NCBI RefSeq assembly: GCF_048544455.1
Contig: NC_133538.1
Span: forward strand, 21,934,469-21,998,468
Source: Silene latifolia
Lineage: Eukaryota; Streptophyta; Magnoliopsida; Caryophyllales; Caryophyllaceae
Reading direction: 5' to 3'
Length of the DNA: 64,000 nt
Part shown: one piece after another, positions 1 through 10,606 of the stretch
Numbering within the stretch: the stretch's first letter is position 1
How the letters are laid out: every line of letters starts with the position of its first letter
Notes under the pieces: generated by a model
What the model saw: only the letters and a program-made list of their open reading frames with translations
Database searches by the model: none
What the model was told of the DNA's origin: nothing
Translations under genes and position numbers: made by a program

Positions 1-50
1 GAAGCCGTTTGAAGTTCAATGCGCAAAGTAGGAAACTGTTGCTGGAAAGT

Positions 51-206
51 ACTCGATCGAGTATAATTTTGCTCGATCGAGTCCTTTTTCTACTCGATCG
101 AGCAGTGGCATTAATTGATTTACTCGATCGAGTAGATTTTCTACTCGATCGAGTGGTTTAAGCTTTAGTTACTCGATCGAGTGGTTTTAAATCACTTGAT
201 CGAGTG
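51..206. repeat. array of CTCGATCGAG palindromes (7 copies)
   Basis: The core CTCGATCGAG, usually extended to ACTCGATCGAGT, starts at 52, 72, 93, 123, 144 and 172, with a one-base variant at 195. Start-to-start distances are 20, 21, 30, 21, 28 and 23 bp. The sequence between the cores is not conserved. The array ends about 70 bp upstream of the TATA box. Confidence 0.9.
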
Positions 207-274
207 GATTTGCTATGGGCTGGGCCTTTTAAGCTTATTTCCGTCATTAGGTTAGTTAATAATCTTATTTTTCT

Positions 275-282
275 TATAAATA
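275..282 (+). promoter_or_regulatory. LTR TATA box
   Basis: TATAAATA lies downstream of the palindrome array and upstream of the long untranslated R/U5-like part of the LTR. This is the usual place for the retrotransposon promoter. Confidence 0.55.
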
Positions 283-1052
283 GGAGGGATTTCGACATAA
301 AAAGGGGGCTTCTCCTCTCTAACTATATTCTTAACACTTTGTTACTGTTACTTTGCTACTGTTACTTTCTTCCGGATCTAATTCAGTATTTCTTTCTTTC
401 CCTTTCTTTTCCTCTTTAATTCATGCTTATGTTATTTGTTCTTCCTTTATTTCTTGTTTTCCCCTTAATCATGTCTAGCTAATTCTCTTAGTATGCTAGG
501 ATTAGGGAAGCCGCGGTAGTAATATGTTAGGATCGACTTGATTAGATTAGTCTTGCGATAAGAATTGTATCAAGCAATATAATTGTTATTAGGTTGAATG
601 AATGCATGCAGGAGACCAATTTATCTAGTTAACCCCGACCCGGATCGAAAGATTGGAAGGGAAGGCTTTCTTAATTATAATAGGTAATACCTAATTAGGG
701 CGAAAGCTAAGTTAGGAGACCCTAGGGCGGTTTAAGGACCGAAAGGTGACGACCATAGCTTTTCGAATCAATAGTTTAATCGACTCAGTTGACCCGATAG
801 TGTAGCTGCCACGGTAGACCGACTCCTAGCATATTCCCTTCTCTTATTGTTAATTTCTTGCATTCCTTTACCTCTTGCTTTAGCTTCTTTAGTATAATCA
901 ACACAATCAAAACCCCCAACTTGTGACATTAGACAGATAGAATAGACAAGTAGATAGTAAATCGCCTCCCTGTGGAGATCGACCCTACTTACCGCTAACT
1001 TCTGTTAGTAGTAATCTAGGTATTTATTTTTGGTACAGAAACGACAGTATCA

Positions 1053-1108
1053 CCCTTATATGCTAAGGAAGGCCTATTTAAGGCTCCTCTGAATATGGGG
1101 GTGTTACA
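1053..1108 (+). repeat. 5' LTR terminal stub
   Basis: These 56 bases match 7713-7766 (last bases of the 3' LTR) with very few differences and end in GTGTTACA. The rest of the 5' LTR is separated or lost through the Athila-type LTR at 1-1052. Confidence 0.8.
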
Positions 1109-1111
1109 AAG

Positions 1112-1123
1112 TGGTATCAGAGC
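1112..1123 (+). other. primer binding site (tRNA-iMet type)
   Basis: TGGTATCAGAGC lies three bases after the 5' LTR end and matches the standard plant initiator-methionine PBS. It fixes the element as plus strand. Confidence 0.85.
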
Positions 1124-3399
1124 GACGATTTTGGAACCTGTAACAAATAAAAATAATGAACGTAGGGAGTCTAATAAAATAAACCTGGTGTATGTGTGAT
1201 GGGAGCCCCAACTGATACTAGGTTTTGGGTGAGTAGGCGCCCTCATTTCAAAATCTCGGCCCCATGACACTTAAGCCAGCCATATGGTATGGGAATGTGG
1301 AGTCCGTGTGTATATATGTGATGTGTATGTTAATTGTGCTAGAGCTACCTCTGGTTGAGTCTTTGTTAGAGTTAATAGGGGTGTGATAGTGGTATTTGGG
1401 CCGTGTATGGTAATCGTTGGTCGAATTAGTGAAGTTTTTGGCACGATTAGTGAGCCTATACGATGGTTATGAGATATGTGACAAAAGTTTACGTGATAGA
1501 GATGCGTGAAAATGTGGAAGTGTATGTCGTGACATGAAAAGTGAACATGTTGGTGTTTGCTATAAGTTGATGATGACGGTAGTCATATACGAGTTTATAA
1601 ATCCTACCGTAATTACAATAATGATAGTTATAGAATTGTTGAGTTATAATATGAAACATAGCATATAGTAATGCGTATATGCCTTGTTTATTGGTTGAAA
1701 TTTTTCCGCTGCGTAATAAATGATTTGTGTAAGATGATGTGCTTATGATTGAATGTGGAACATGATAGATTAATTTGTTATGAGGAGTGTGTAATTATAT
1801 GTTAAATGAAAGAATGGAGTAATGTTAATTATATGCTTCAAGTTGAAGTGAACATGAATTTGGTAGTAATGTGTAAAGTAAGTTTAAGTGTAATATGATG
1901 ACGTGATTATGTTTATGAATGATTCGGTAGAAAGTAAACCGAGTTGGGTAATTTGTGTAGCGTAAGGTGGAATAAACCTTATTTGTTTGACGATATGGTA
2001 TGCTTAGTAATAATAGTAATGCGGGAATGAGCTTGATAATTAGTGCCGAATCCCGAACTTAGTTTGGAATCGACACGCGATGTTGTTTTTGCAAGAATCT
2101 TCGATTTACTTTGTACTTCTGACCGAGTACTTAACCATACTTGACCGAGTGCGAGTTTTTACTAGACCGAGTAGACCTCACTCGATCTAGTTAGGAAGCT
2201 ATGACGTCGGGATGTGGAAAAATTTCTGCAGATACTCGACGAAATAGCACCTACTCGATCGAGTAGGGTGGTACTCGATCGAGTACCCAAGACACTCGAT
2301 CGAGTAGGTTACTGTACAGTGAATCTTACGGGTTTCTTAAAACTCCTATTCTTCCTATTCTTCTCATTCCTTCGACTTCTTTTCATGACCTAAGCTCTCA
2401 AATCCTCAAAAATCTCTCATATATTGTGTTGGTAGTGGTTGATTTGGGGTTATTTCCTTTGCTTAATTCCGTTCCTTTACTTTTCTACTTAACCAAGGTA
2501 TGATTTCTTCCCTATTTACATGTCTTTATGCTTTAAATTTGTTGAGGATGATTATATAACCCGAAAATTTCAATTCATATGATCAATTTGTTGCTTTAAT
2601 TGTTGAAATATGATTCAAATGTTTCCCTTCCTTGATTATTAGTGATTAATTGCTGTAGAATAGACTAGAAATTTGCCAAGTTGAAACCGAAATTTCTAGG
2701 GTTTACAAAAATCTAAATTGACTTTGATTGTTTGCAAGGATTAGATGATGGAATTGAGTACTATACATTGTTAATATCATGTTGAAGAATGAATTTTGAT
2801 GATTATCACCTTAAAAAGTTGCCTTAAAACTCCGTCTTAAAAGTGCCCCAAGTGGAAATTCGGTTGCTATATTTGGAATTTGGTGTTGTATATGACTGCT
2901 TAGGTAAAGGTTGAACTTCAATATGATAGTAAATGTTAAATGATGAAGAATATGTCAAAATAATTACAGCTGTAGAGACCGTCTGACAAGTTTAATCGAG
3001 TTATTTGTTTCTAATATTGAAGGTGGTGATGATATGTCCTAAATTACTTTTCCATGAGCTAGTACGAATGCTTCACATGTTATTACATGGGTGTATAGAG
3101 TAACCTTATAATCATGCTAGGATGTTGGAATCGGTTGGGTATGTGTGTTTTCCATGATAAATTTTTCACAACTATTATCTATGAGTTGCTCTAAACTGAA
3201 GTTAAGTGTCAAATTTGGGAAACTGTTGGTGAATGTGTGTACCTAGCTGAGTGTTCAAAGTTAATAGCATGAATTATGTGCTTCACATGTCGAACTTGTT
3301 GATGAATTTGTGTACTTAGCTGAGTATGTAAGGTCAAAATTGCGTGAAGTAGATGCTTTACATGTTTATGTAAGTTGCTTAAGTCATATGCTGGAACAG
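1124..3399 (+). other. long non-coding leader
   Basis: Low-complexity, T- and G-rich DNA lies between the PBS and the ORF. No reading frame of note is seen on either strand. A short palindrome array lies at 2253-2306. It is followed by a pyrimidine-rich stretch (about 2335-2420) that resembles the start of a 5' UTR. The gag-pol expected here in an autonomous element is absent. Confidence 0.6.
2253..2306. repeat. array of CTCGATCGAG palindromes (3 copies)
   Basis: Cores start at 2254, 2274 and 2295 (spacing 20 and 21 bp). A diverged copy with one mismatch (CTCGATCTAG) lies near 2190. The array is upstream of the ORF and its putative UTR. Confidence 0.85.
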
Positions 3400-4989
3400 A
3401 TGCCGAGACCGAACGTAGGGACCCGTCAGAGTAAACGGGGGAGGGTTACCCAACCTGAGATGGGGGAAGGGAGTGGACCCGTGGTACCTGCAGTTCCGGA
3501 TTACCCTTCTGTTGTGTTTGTAGATTTCAAACAGAGAGAGCGTTTTGTAGAATTGCAAAAACGCAAGATGAGACCAACGAGGTGTATAGATATGACACGG
3601 TTGGAGGATTTGGGAATAGAGACGGATGTCCGTCACATATTTGAGACTTTGGGCTTTACGGGTTTGTATAGGCTGAGGAAACACTCTTATCCTTTTCATA
3701 CCTTGAAGTTTATGACCTCCTTTAGTTATGACCCAGCTGCCTAGACCGTTGAGTTTCGGTTGATGAACACCAGTTTTCTGTTGACTATGGATCTGTTTGC
3801 GTCTCACCTTGGGTTGGCCAAGCCTCCCAAGGATTCTATCACTGATATACCTGCTGAGTGCGGTGTCTGCCGCCTAATGCCTTGCTTGACCGGAAAACCA
3901 GCTCCCACCTCAAGCAACATGCTGATTAATGATGTTCAGCATGTTACCTTGAGGGTCTTTCTCCGTTCTCTTTCAAACCTCCTTTATGACAGAAAGGATA
4001 TCAGTAAACTGAATAATAATGAGGTGTTGCTTCTGATGTCTTACCTCAACCTGGAGCGGGCCAGGAAAGTGGTCTTTAATGCTCCTTCCATCGTCTGTGC
4101 TACCCTTGCCTTGATGGCTACTGCTTCTTCGCGGTACTTGAGCTATGGCGCTATCGCCACTCGGTTAGCTGAAAAGCTAACCTCCTTTAAGGCTTCTTCG
4201 GGCTACGTAACTTTGGCTACCCCAGTGCCTACCATGGACCGTGACTACTATCTCGACCTGAAATGGTTGAGAACTTTGGCTGACGGTAGCCTAGCTTGGA
4301 GGGTGTGGGGCATGAGTTGGATGAAGATTCCAGCTCATGAGCACCTCCCACCGGCGGAGCCTTTAGAGCCGGCGGTTGTGGTTGTGGACTCTGATGATGA
4401 GGAGGAGGAGGAGGATGTTGATAGACCACGACAGCTGCAGACCTACCTCATGGACGACACGATTCTCGAGGTGATGCCAGAGCCGACGAAGGGCGAGAAC
4501 GCGGCGGTTGTGGTGGAGAGACCCAGGTTGGGGAGAGGACCCCGTCGAGTGAGGGAGAGGACCTCGGAGACTAGGCCACAGCCGGTAGCACCTCAGCAGC
4601 AGCAGCGTCCTTTCCCGTGCAACCCTTACCTTGACACCCCGGAGACGCAATCCAGCTACTTAGCAGAGAGAGTGTCATCTACTTTGACACTCAGGAATAT
4701 GCACGAGATGGCGTACACTCAGGGGATAGGGACCGAGGGACCGCATCCGGTTTGGTAGAGTGGAGTAGGGGACTATAGTGGGGTTTTCCACTCCTACGGG
4801 GTGGATCAGTCGACGTGGGGGACACCTCAGTCCTTTGCCTACGGTGGCTTGACCCCATGGTACGTGAGTCCGGGAGCCGGAGCAGGAGTAGATGCGGGTA
4901 TTGGTTCATCAGGAGCGGGTACGTCTGGAGGTGGTGGTGGTGATGATGAGGTGATGGTTGAGCAGCAGCAGCAGCAGGAGGAGGAGTGA
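3400..4989 (+). pseudogene. Athila-type downstream (ORF1/env-like) protein, two nonsense codons
   Basis: One frame runs from ATG 3400 to TGA 4987-4989, broken by TAG at 3742-3744 and TAG at 4756-4758. The start beginning MPRPNVGTRQSKRGR was chosen because it gives a basic N-terminus like that of the ORF at 19770. The product would be about 530 residues: a basic head, a globular middle (roughly residues 40-300), an acidic Asp/Glu run (around residue 330), then a low-complexity tail rich in Gly, Gln and Glu. Its middle can be aligned by eye with the ORF at 19770-21320: a shared VEFRL/IEFRL stretch, then a GLA/GLD segment, then a 'RKD..KL' and leucine-rich segment. I see no convincing signal peptide or membrane helix, so 'env-like' is only a positional label. 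The function is unknown. The odd feature is its presence in an element with chromovirus-like ends. Confidence 0.6.
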
Positions 4990-5315
4990 TGCTCCTTGTT
5001 TCTATCTTCGTTTATGGTCGGTGGTAGTAGATGTTGGTAGTGTTGTTAGATCTTGGTAGTTGTTTTCGTTGAAACTTTGGTTATGGACTTGTATTGTTGG
5101 CCATAACGCCGGATTTGTTACTTAACATTGTTGCAAGGTTGATTTTGGGGTCGGGAAATCATCCTGACCCAAGCTATGTGACGGCTATTTATAAATATGT
5201 TGGTTTATGACTGGTTTTATAAGGCATTTTGGCCTGTAGGTACTCAACAGAGTACCCCGTACTCTATCGAGTAGCTGCAGGGAGGAAAGAAATAAAGCAT
5301 TCTGATCTCTGGGCT

Positions 5316-5391
5316 ACTCGATCGAGTACCCAAGACACTCGATCGAGTAGCATGGCACTCAATCGAGTACCACTACATACTCGATCGAGTA
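5316..5391. repeat. array of CTCGATCGAG palindromes (4 copies)
   Basis: Cores start at 5317, 5338, 5358 (variant CTCAATCGAG) and 5380, with spacing 21, 20 and 22 bp. A further mutated copy (CTCTATCGAG) lies near 5262. The array lies in the 3' non-coding part. Confidence 0.88.
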
Positions 5392-5812
5392 GCACTGTTA
5401 CATGAAGTTTTCAAAGATTAAAGGTGTCCAATTGTTTTATAATTGCACGTTTGAGGTTTAATGTGGTCATTAGTGCGTAGTAACACCTTTGAACCGTTAA
5501 TTTCATATGTTAGACGTTGCGCTTGGGTTTTATATGCATCTTTGTCATAAGTAATGAAGTGGTGACGGTTTCTTTATGTTTTAATATTACATATGCCATA
5601 TTAATATCTATCCATCGAAGTTACATCTTTTCATACGTTTGTGCACACGATATTGACATGCTTTATCGGCAGCGACTAGTTATTCCGGTGGTTTGTGTAT
5701 GATTTATAAATTAACGAGTATATGCTTAGCGAGTAATGTCCATAATAAATAATATGGTTCTAATTTATGTTATGAAGCAAATAATGGATAATATGTGTAC
5801 TAATTTTGGTGG

Positions 5813-5855
5813 TGAACTTCGGGGTCGAAGTTCCTTTTTAGAGGGGAAGAGTAAT
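5813..5855 (+). repeat. second copy of the pre-LTR PPT block
   Basis: GAACTTCGGGGTCGAAG, then a T-run, then GAGGGGAAGAG and TAATG, parallels GAACTTCGGGGACGAAG, T-run, GGGGGGAAGAC and TGTAAT at 6409-6451. It looks like an old duplicated end of the internal region. Confidence 0.55.
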
Positions 5856-6432
5856 GTCGCAAAATAAAAAGGCCGATTTTGAAATTATGTTGTTGTTTGT
5901 GTATAATGTCTTGTTGTTTAATTACAAAATTTTCTAGTACTTTGATCACATTGCTTATATGAAGTGTAAGTGGTTACTTTAGTCCATTAAAGTGAATGTG
6001 ATAGTATGTTTTATTGACGGTCATAAAGAGCTAGTTGTGGTGCAAGGTGTCGTAATAGAATGAATTAGTGAGTAACACGGTGGTGTTAGTTGTGCAACAT
6101 GAAGTTGATATGAGATATGTTTCGGGTTGATAGTTGTTATCATATGATGGGAGATCGTTGTTTGTGCTGATTCGTATTGCGAGGTTGATGTTTTATATAT
6201 GATAGTTTGTAGGAGCTGATGTATACATATAGAGTGACAGTTGATGATGACAATGTTTGCATGATAGTAGTAAGAGTCGTTATGAATAGAGCGGTAGACA
6301 GTGATGATGATGACATGGGGGATGGTATTTCCGGGGGGGTAATGACTCGAGTAGGAAGGATGGTGATGTCGTGTTTTCCCGTGTCTTGTGTGTGGAGATA
6401 GGTGAGTTGAACTTCGGGGACGAAGTTCTTTT

Positions 6433-6445
6433 AAGGGGGGAAGAC
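6433..6445 (+). other. polypurine tract
   Basis: AAGGGGGGAAGAC lies directly before the TGTAAT start of the 3' LTR. This is the usual plus-strand priming site. Confidence 0.8.
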
Positions 6446-7766
6446 TGTAATACCCGCCCTTTTAGAGACCCTTTGACCAGCGTTGACTGACCTTGGGAGC
6501 GGAAATAGTTCTTAGAAGTGCGTGCTAAAACTTTCTTGAGTTACGTGTTAAGAGTGATACTCGATAGAGTTGAGGCTACTCGATCAAGTAGCTAGGTTAC
6601 TCGATCGAGTAGGGGGACACTCGATCGAGTATGTCGGGTACTCGATCGAGTATCGAGTTTTTAGCGAGGGTTTTTAATCGCGTTTTGTTAAATCCGCAAA
6701 TCATTTCCGTCACTTTCCTCATATCCTTTGGTCGCCTCTTTCCGTCCCCTTCACCATAAAACCTCCATGGAAGCCTTTTGAGGATCCTTGTGCCTTAGGA
6801 GAGCGTTACTTGAGTCGGGTAGCGGTCTTTTGCCGGGTTTCTCCTTATAGTTATGTCATAATCATCATCCGTATCCTCATCTTTGCAGTTAGGGTTTGCT
6901 GATAGTAATAGATGTTGTGTTATGGTTATAGGCTGTGCTTGATTGCTGGATATGTCATATGTTGGCATGGATTGGTTGTAGTTGCTTAAAGGTAGGTTCG
7001 CCTACTCAGTTTCTGTAGATAGTCTAGTGTGTCGATCGTCGTATCTTTGTTGTTGCGTTATGGCTGCGTTGTGTGGCAGCATGTATGTTGTTGTTGGTTG
7101 GTACATACAGCTTGTTTGTTGTTACGTTTCAGCTGTCTGTGAATGTTTGTCTCTGGTTCGCGAGGTGCATCCTCGGCTGAGTGGGGTCACTTGCGGGAGT
7201 GGCTTCACGCCCTAGTTTCGCCTTTCGTGGAACCCGTCACGAAAGGGGATGTGCACATTAATGGACAGGGTTATCGCTCGGCAATATGAGCGGGAATTTG
7301 GTGGGTACGACTGCGGTCCCCCACTGGCAGGGTTGGTCCAGTGGACAGTCAGTGACAGAGGTTGTTTGGATTATTGTGATTGTGTGTGAGATTGATAGCG
7401 TCGTATGGTGTTGATAGTTGTAGTTGATTTTGTCGTGTCTTATCTCAGTACTGACCTTGTGTGGTTGTTTTGTTGTTATGTGTCTGCCGTGATCCCTTAT
7501 GGTGAGCAGTGGGTCTTAGCAGGTGTTGATGTTGTTGATAGCTTGAGTCCGGACAGGGATGAGTCTTCACGAGATTTGATAGCTTTAGAGAGTAGTCTTT
7601 GAGTTGTATCTCTTATATCGTTGTTGATTTTAATTCACTTGTATTATAACATAATAGTTCTCTTATCGACATTTGATTATTACTATCCTCGGGCGACCGA
7701 GATGGTAATGCCCTTATATGCTAAGGAAGGCCTAATTAAGGCTCCTCTGAATATGGGGGTGTTACA
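6446..7766 (+). repeat. 3' LTR of the Tekay-like element
   Basis: The LTR is 1,321 bp, from TGTAATACCC to GTGTTACA, with an imperfect inverted terminal repeat. It contains a palindrome array (6559-6652) in its first quarter. I see no canonical TATA box downstream of that array. It abuts the copia2 remnant at 7767. The frames at 6982-7215 and 7405-7602 lie within it and are not supported as genes. Confidence 0.85.
6559..6652. repeat. array of CTCGATCGAG palindromes (5 copies) in LTR
   Basis: Starts are at 6560 (variant CTCGATAGAG), 6579 (variant CTCGATCAAG), 6600, 6620 and 6641. The spacing is 19, 21, 20 and 21 bp, the most regular phasing in this element. Confidence 0.9.
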
Positions 7767-9720
7767 ATTTCTAACATGATTTAAAAATTTGTATTAAATA
7801 CTCATGATGTGGTAATTGGCGAGAATGCAATATCAATGTCATAGATATTCAGGAAGGAATATGTTGGAGTCACACGACCAACTTCCTTGATCTTTACTTA
7901 TTGGAGTTTGTATCTATTTTAGTGTCTAACATCTTCTTATTCGATCCTAGTTCTATCCTTAACGATTAAGATAGGTACTTACTTCTTATTTCTCCCACTA
8001 ACTTCAAGAATTTCTACTTGATGAAGACTTCTCTTCATATAAATTATTAGTTAATCCTTCACAAGGGTTAACTCTATTGTGGTATTTGGTTTAATCAAAA
8101 TTTCTAACAAATAGGTTTACCAATTTAACATTGTCATATTCTTAATAACTTAAGTACTTGATGACATGTGTTTAGGTTGAGCAATAATATTTTTTAACCG
8201 TGGATGCATAGAAGATATTATCAAAACATATTTTGACTAATCATTACTTCCATTCACTTTTCTTCACAAGAAATCATACATTGGCATGTTAGGAATTTAA
8301 GATACTAATCTTATGTGACATAGGACAACTCCTATGGAGTTCTATGGAATAGAACGATTCTTATGCAACTAGTCCATGCCCTATTTAAACGGTTCATTTG
8401 AGCATTTACAAAGAGATACTATTTGTCTTTGACAATAATAGTTTAATGGAGACATAAGTTAAATTCGAAATGATATCGTATATTAATAGGAGAAATGATA
8501 AAGAACAACATAAAACAACGAAATAGTCGGAAAAGAAACAATCATCGTTAACATATGAAAACATTTTAGTACGTTTTAGCATTTATATAATGACCTCCAC
8601 CCAATTATATAAATGATTCCGATATCCAAATCGATATTAACTCGGGCACGGGGATACCGATACATCCCTCATTAATATAACTCGGTGGGTTAACTCTTTA
8701 ACCGATTCTACAATTAGAACTCTGGTCGATGAAATTACGTTAAGTTCTTCTCTAGCCCCGGAACATAAGACTAGTCTTCATGTCCCATTGAGACCAACCA
8801 AATTTCGCGTGTCATAACTTGTTATTACCCCACTTACCCAATGAAAAATGAAAGTACCTCAGGAAACCGAATCTACCCCAAATGTCAAAGAGATTCATGG
8901 GTCCTACTATTTGGAAAGGCTAATCTCAATTTTAAATATGTGAGAGATCTTTTCGATTTATTATCTATCACTTTTATGTGAACTATATTAGTGAACTAAT
9001 GATAATTACTCCCTCCATTTTTTAATATATGACGTTTTGTTTTTTCGAGGCGAGCCTTTGACTTTAATATTTACAAAAATATATTTGGTAAAAAATTATA
9101 CAAGTTATACCATTAAATTTCTTATGAAAAATTCGTTCATATGAGTATACATATCACTATATTTAATCATATAATTTGAGAGATATTGAAGATAGAAGTG
9201 TGTGTCTAGAAATGTGAGAAAGTCATATATAGAAAAATAGAGGGAGTATAATCGACACGGTCGAAAAGAGGATATAAATATATAAAAATGCATGTGATGT
9301 TAATGGGCGATTTGGCAATGCATGTAACATATAAAGAAAAATGAAAAGCAATAAATAAATTTCCTAGTATGGCTTTTCCTAAAATAGAAAACCTAATAAT
9401 CTATTACAAATTCGGAAACCAACTTCATTGGTACCTTAAACTTCAAGTGGCACGCCTCTCAAAAACATCGTCTTCATCGGAACGCCTTTCCGAATGGCAC
9501 CGTCTTGAAGAAACTTTGAAATTACAAATAATAATAAAATACATAGCTATTCCTATTAAACATTGGTAATATGAAAAACTAGTGAAAATAAAAGTGATAT
9601 GAGATCACATTAAATTACAACCGAATCAATATCCCATTACATTACGGGAAATATTAATTAAAACTAAGGCCAAACTAAGATAAAATTACATAATTCAAAA
9701 TTATATAAATGAAATATGAC
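7767..9720 (-). mobile_element. copia2 remnant: leader region (minus strand)
   Basis: There is no open coding sequence. Order and wording of short blocks match the leader of copia1 at 48984-49800. The stretch around 8880-8960 corresponds to 49290-49350, that around 8560-8620 to 49010-49070, and that around 9285-9350 to 49500-49560. It is interrupted by a MITE (9009-9246) and cut at 9721-9725 (ATTCA) by the CRM-like element. The part nearest 7767 is too degraded to assign. Confidence 0.5.
9009..9246. mobile_element. Stowaway-type MITE
   Basis: The element is 238 bp, begins CTCCCTCCATTTTT and ends AAAAATAGAGGGAG. TA dinucleotides at both sides (9007-9008 and 9247-9248) form the expected Tc1/mariner TSD. 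The terminal inverted repeats pair for about 28 bp with mismatches. There is no coding capacity. It sits inside the copia2 leader. Confidence 0.85.
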
Positions 9721-9725
9721 ATTCA

Positions 9726-10501
9726 TGATGCGGATATCATTGCCTTAGACGATGTCGCACTCGAATTGGGAGAGTCTAAGGGCATAAAGGATGTTTTGAA
9801 TCCAAGCACCACAACTTTGACAACTAAACGTGGTTAGGCACCAACAAGGGGCGGGAAATTTTCGTGATCACGACTCACGAACCCGAGGAACTTCCCTAGA
9901 CCGAAACAAAACGCAAGGGAGGTGCTGTGGACCGTGGAGGCCGTGTACTAGGTTCATGGAACCACCTAGTTTTTCTACATTCTAGTTTTTATGCATTGTC
10001 TAGTTTTCTACCAAGTCTAGCCTAGTTCTTTGTAAAGTCTTACCTAGTTTTTATTCCAAAGTCAAAGCTAAAAACTAGGCACCTAGGAACTCATGTAAAC
10101 AATTAAGACTAGACTTGGAGGCCAAGGAGAATTTGGCAATATAAGGGCCGATTCTCTCATTTGTAAAGCATGAAGTTTTGAGAAAAAAAATTCACTTGTG
10201 TGAAAAATTTGTCTTCTTATTTCGTGTGGCTTACACGAGTAAGAGGGATACCAAAGGCTCGACGAGTTTTGAACCTTGCCTCAAACAAAGGACGCGATCC
10301 CGATTTTGAATTGGATTACTTGACACGTATCGAGTAATTCACCCATTAGTCGATCTATAGGTCTAGATCGAGCAAATATCCTTTCCTTTAAGTTATTTTC
10401 ACTACAAGTACTCGGATTGATCGGGTTGCACCTAGTGCATTCGGATCCTTCGTTTATTTGTTAGCTCAAATTAAGACTTCCGCTTGCGATACGCATCCAT
10501 T
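9726..10501 (+). repeat. 5' LTR of CRM-like element
   Basis: It starts TGATGCGGATATCA and ends GCATCCA. The first 200 bp are homologous to the coding end of pol in the 3' LTR. It includes 'ctatataagg'-like promoter sequence near 10138-10147, diverged here but clear at 26172-26181 in the other LTR. Confidence 0.85.
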
Positions 10502-10504
10502 TTG

Positions 10505-10516
10505 GTATCAGAGCTA
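10505..10516 (+). other. primer binding site (tRNA-iMet type)
   Basis: TGGTATCAGAGC lies three bases after the 5' LTR. Confidence 0.85.
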
Positions 10517-10606
10517 CGGCTCTTGATTTCCACTAATCGAGACGGTCCGAGAGTCTTGATTTGTTATTCAAAATTAAAAAAACCGTGACAAAAAAAAAAA
10601 ATTACG

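Larger units (their letters stand above)
1..1052 (+). repeat. Athila-type LTR, 3' portion
   Basis: This is the right-hand part of an LTR whose left end lies outside the window. It ends in TATCA at 1052. Its last ~110 bp (around the 'cctccctgtggagatcgacc' stretch at 966-985) match, in reverse complement, the ends of the Athila-type LTRs at 53342 and 56056. It carries a palindrome array (51-206) and a TATA box (275-282), as expected for U3. The bases after 1052 are the terminal LTR sequence of another family, also seen intact at 7713-7766. This copy therefore inserted into that family's 5' LTR. No PBS follows it, so it is probably a solo LTR or a 3' LTR. No coding potential is seen. Confidence 0.75.
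4990..6432 (+). other. 3' non-coding region of the element
   Basis: There is no supported coding sequence here. The region holds a palindrome array (5316-5391) and, at 5813-5855, a diverged copy of the PPT-containing block that precedes the 3' LTR at 6409-6451. The rest is AT-rich DNA with scattered short frames that do not look like protein. Confidence 0.6.
1053..7766 (+). mobile_element. non-autonomous LTR retrotransposon with Tekay-like ends
   Basis: The element has a stub of 5' LTR (1053-1108), an initiator-Met-type PBS (1112-1123), an internal region of about 5.3 kb, a polypurine tract (6433-6445) and a full 3' LTR (6446-7766). The LTR begins TGTAATACCC and ends GGGTGTTACA. The PPT lies behind a short 'cttcggggacgaag' hairpin-like stretch, a pattern I associate with Tekay/Del chromoviruses. 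No gag, protease, RT, RNase H or integrase is recognisable. The only long reading frame is the broken ORF at 3400-4989. The element would depend on enzymes supplied in trans. The 5' TSD is hidden because an Athila-type LTR replaces most of the 5' LTR. Confidence 0.75.

Noticed and set aside
51..206. Regularly spaced repeats resembling a CRISPR array
   Set aside because: The repeated unit is a 10-14 bp palindrome with 7-18 bp spacers, present in LTRs, UTRs and gag of plant retrotransposons. There are no cas genes and the genome is eukaryotic.
1112..1123. tRNA fragment or tRNA gene
   Set aside because: Only the 12-base primer-binding complement is present; there is no cloverleaf. The same applies to 10505, 15796, 42710, 56033 and 57094.
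6982..7602. Two frames in the 3' LTR of the Tekay-like element
   Set aside because: They are inside an LTR and Val/Cys/Leu-rich from TG-rich DNA. No homologue or start context is visible.
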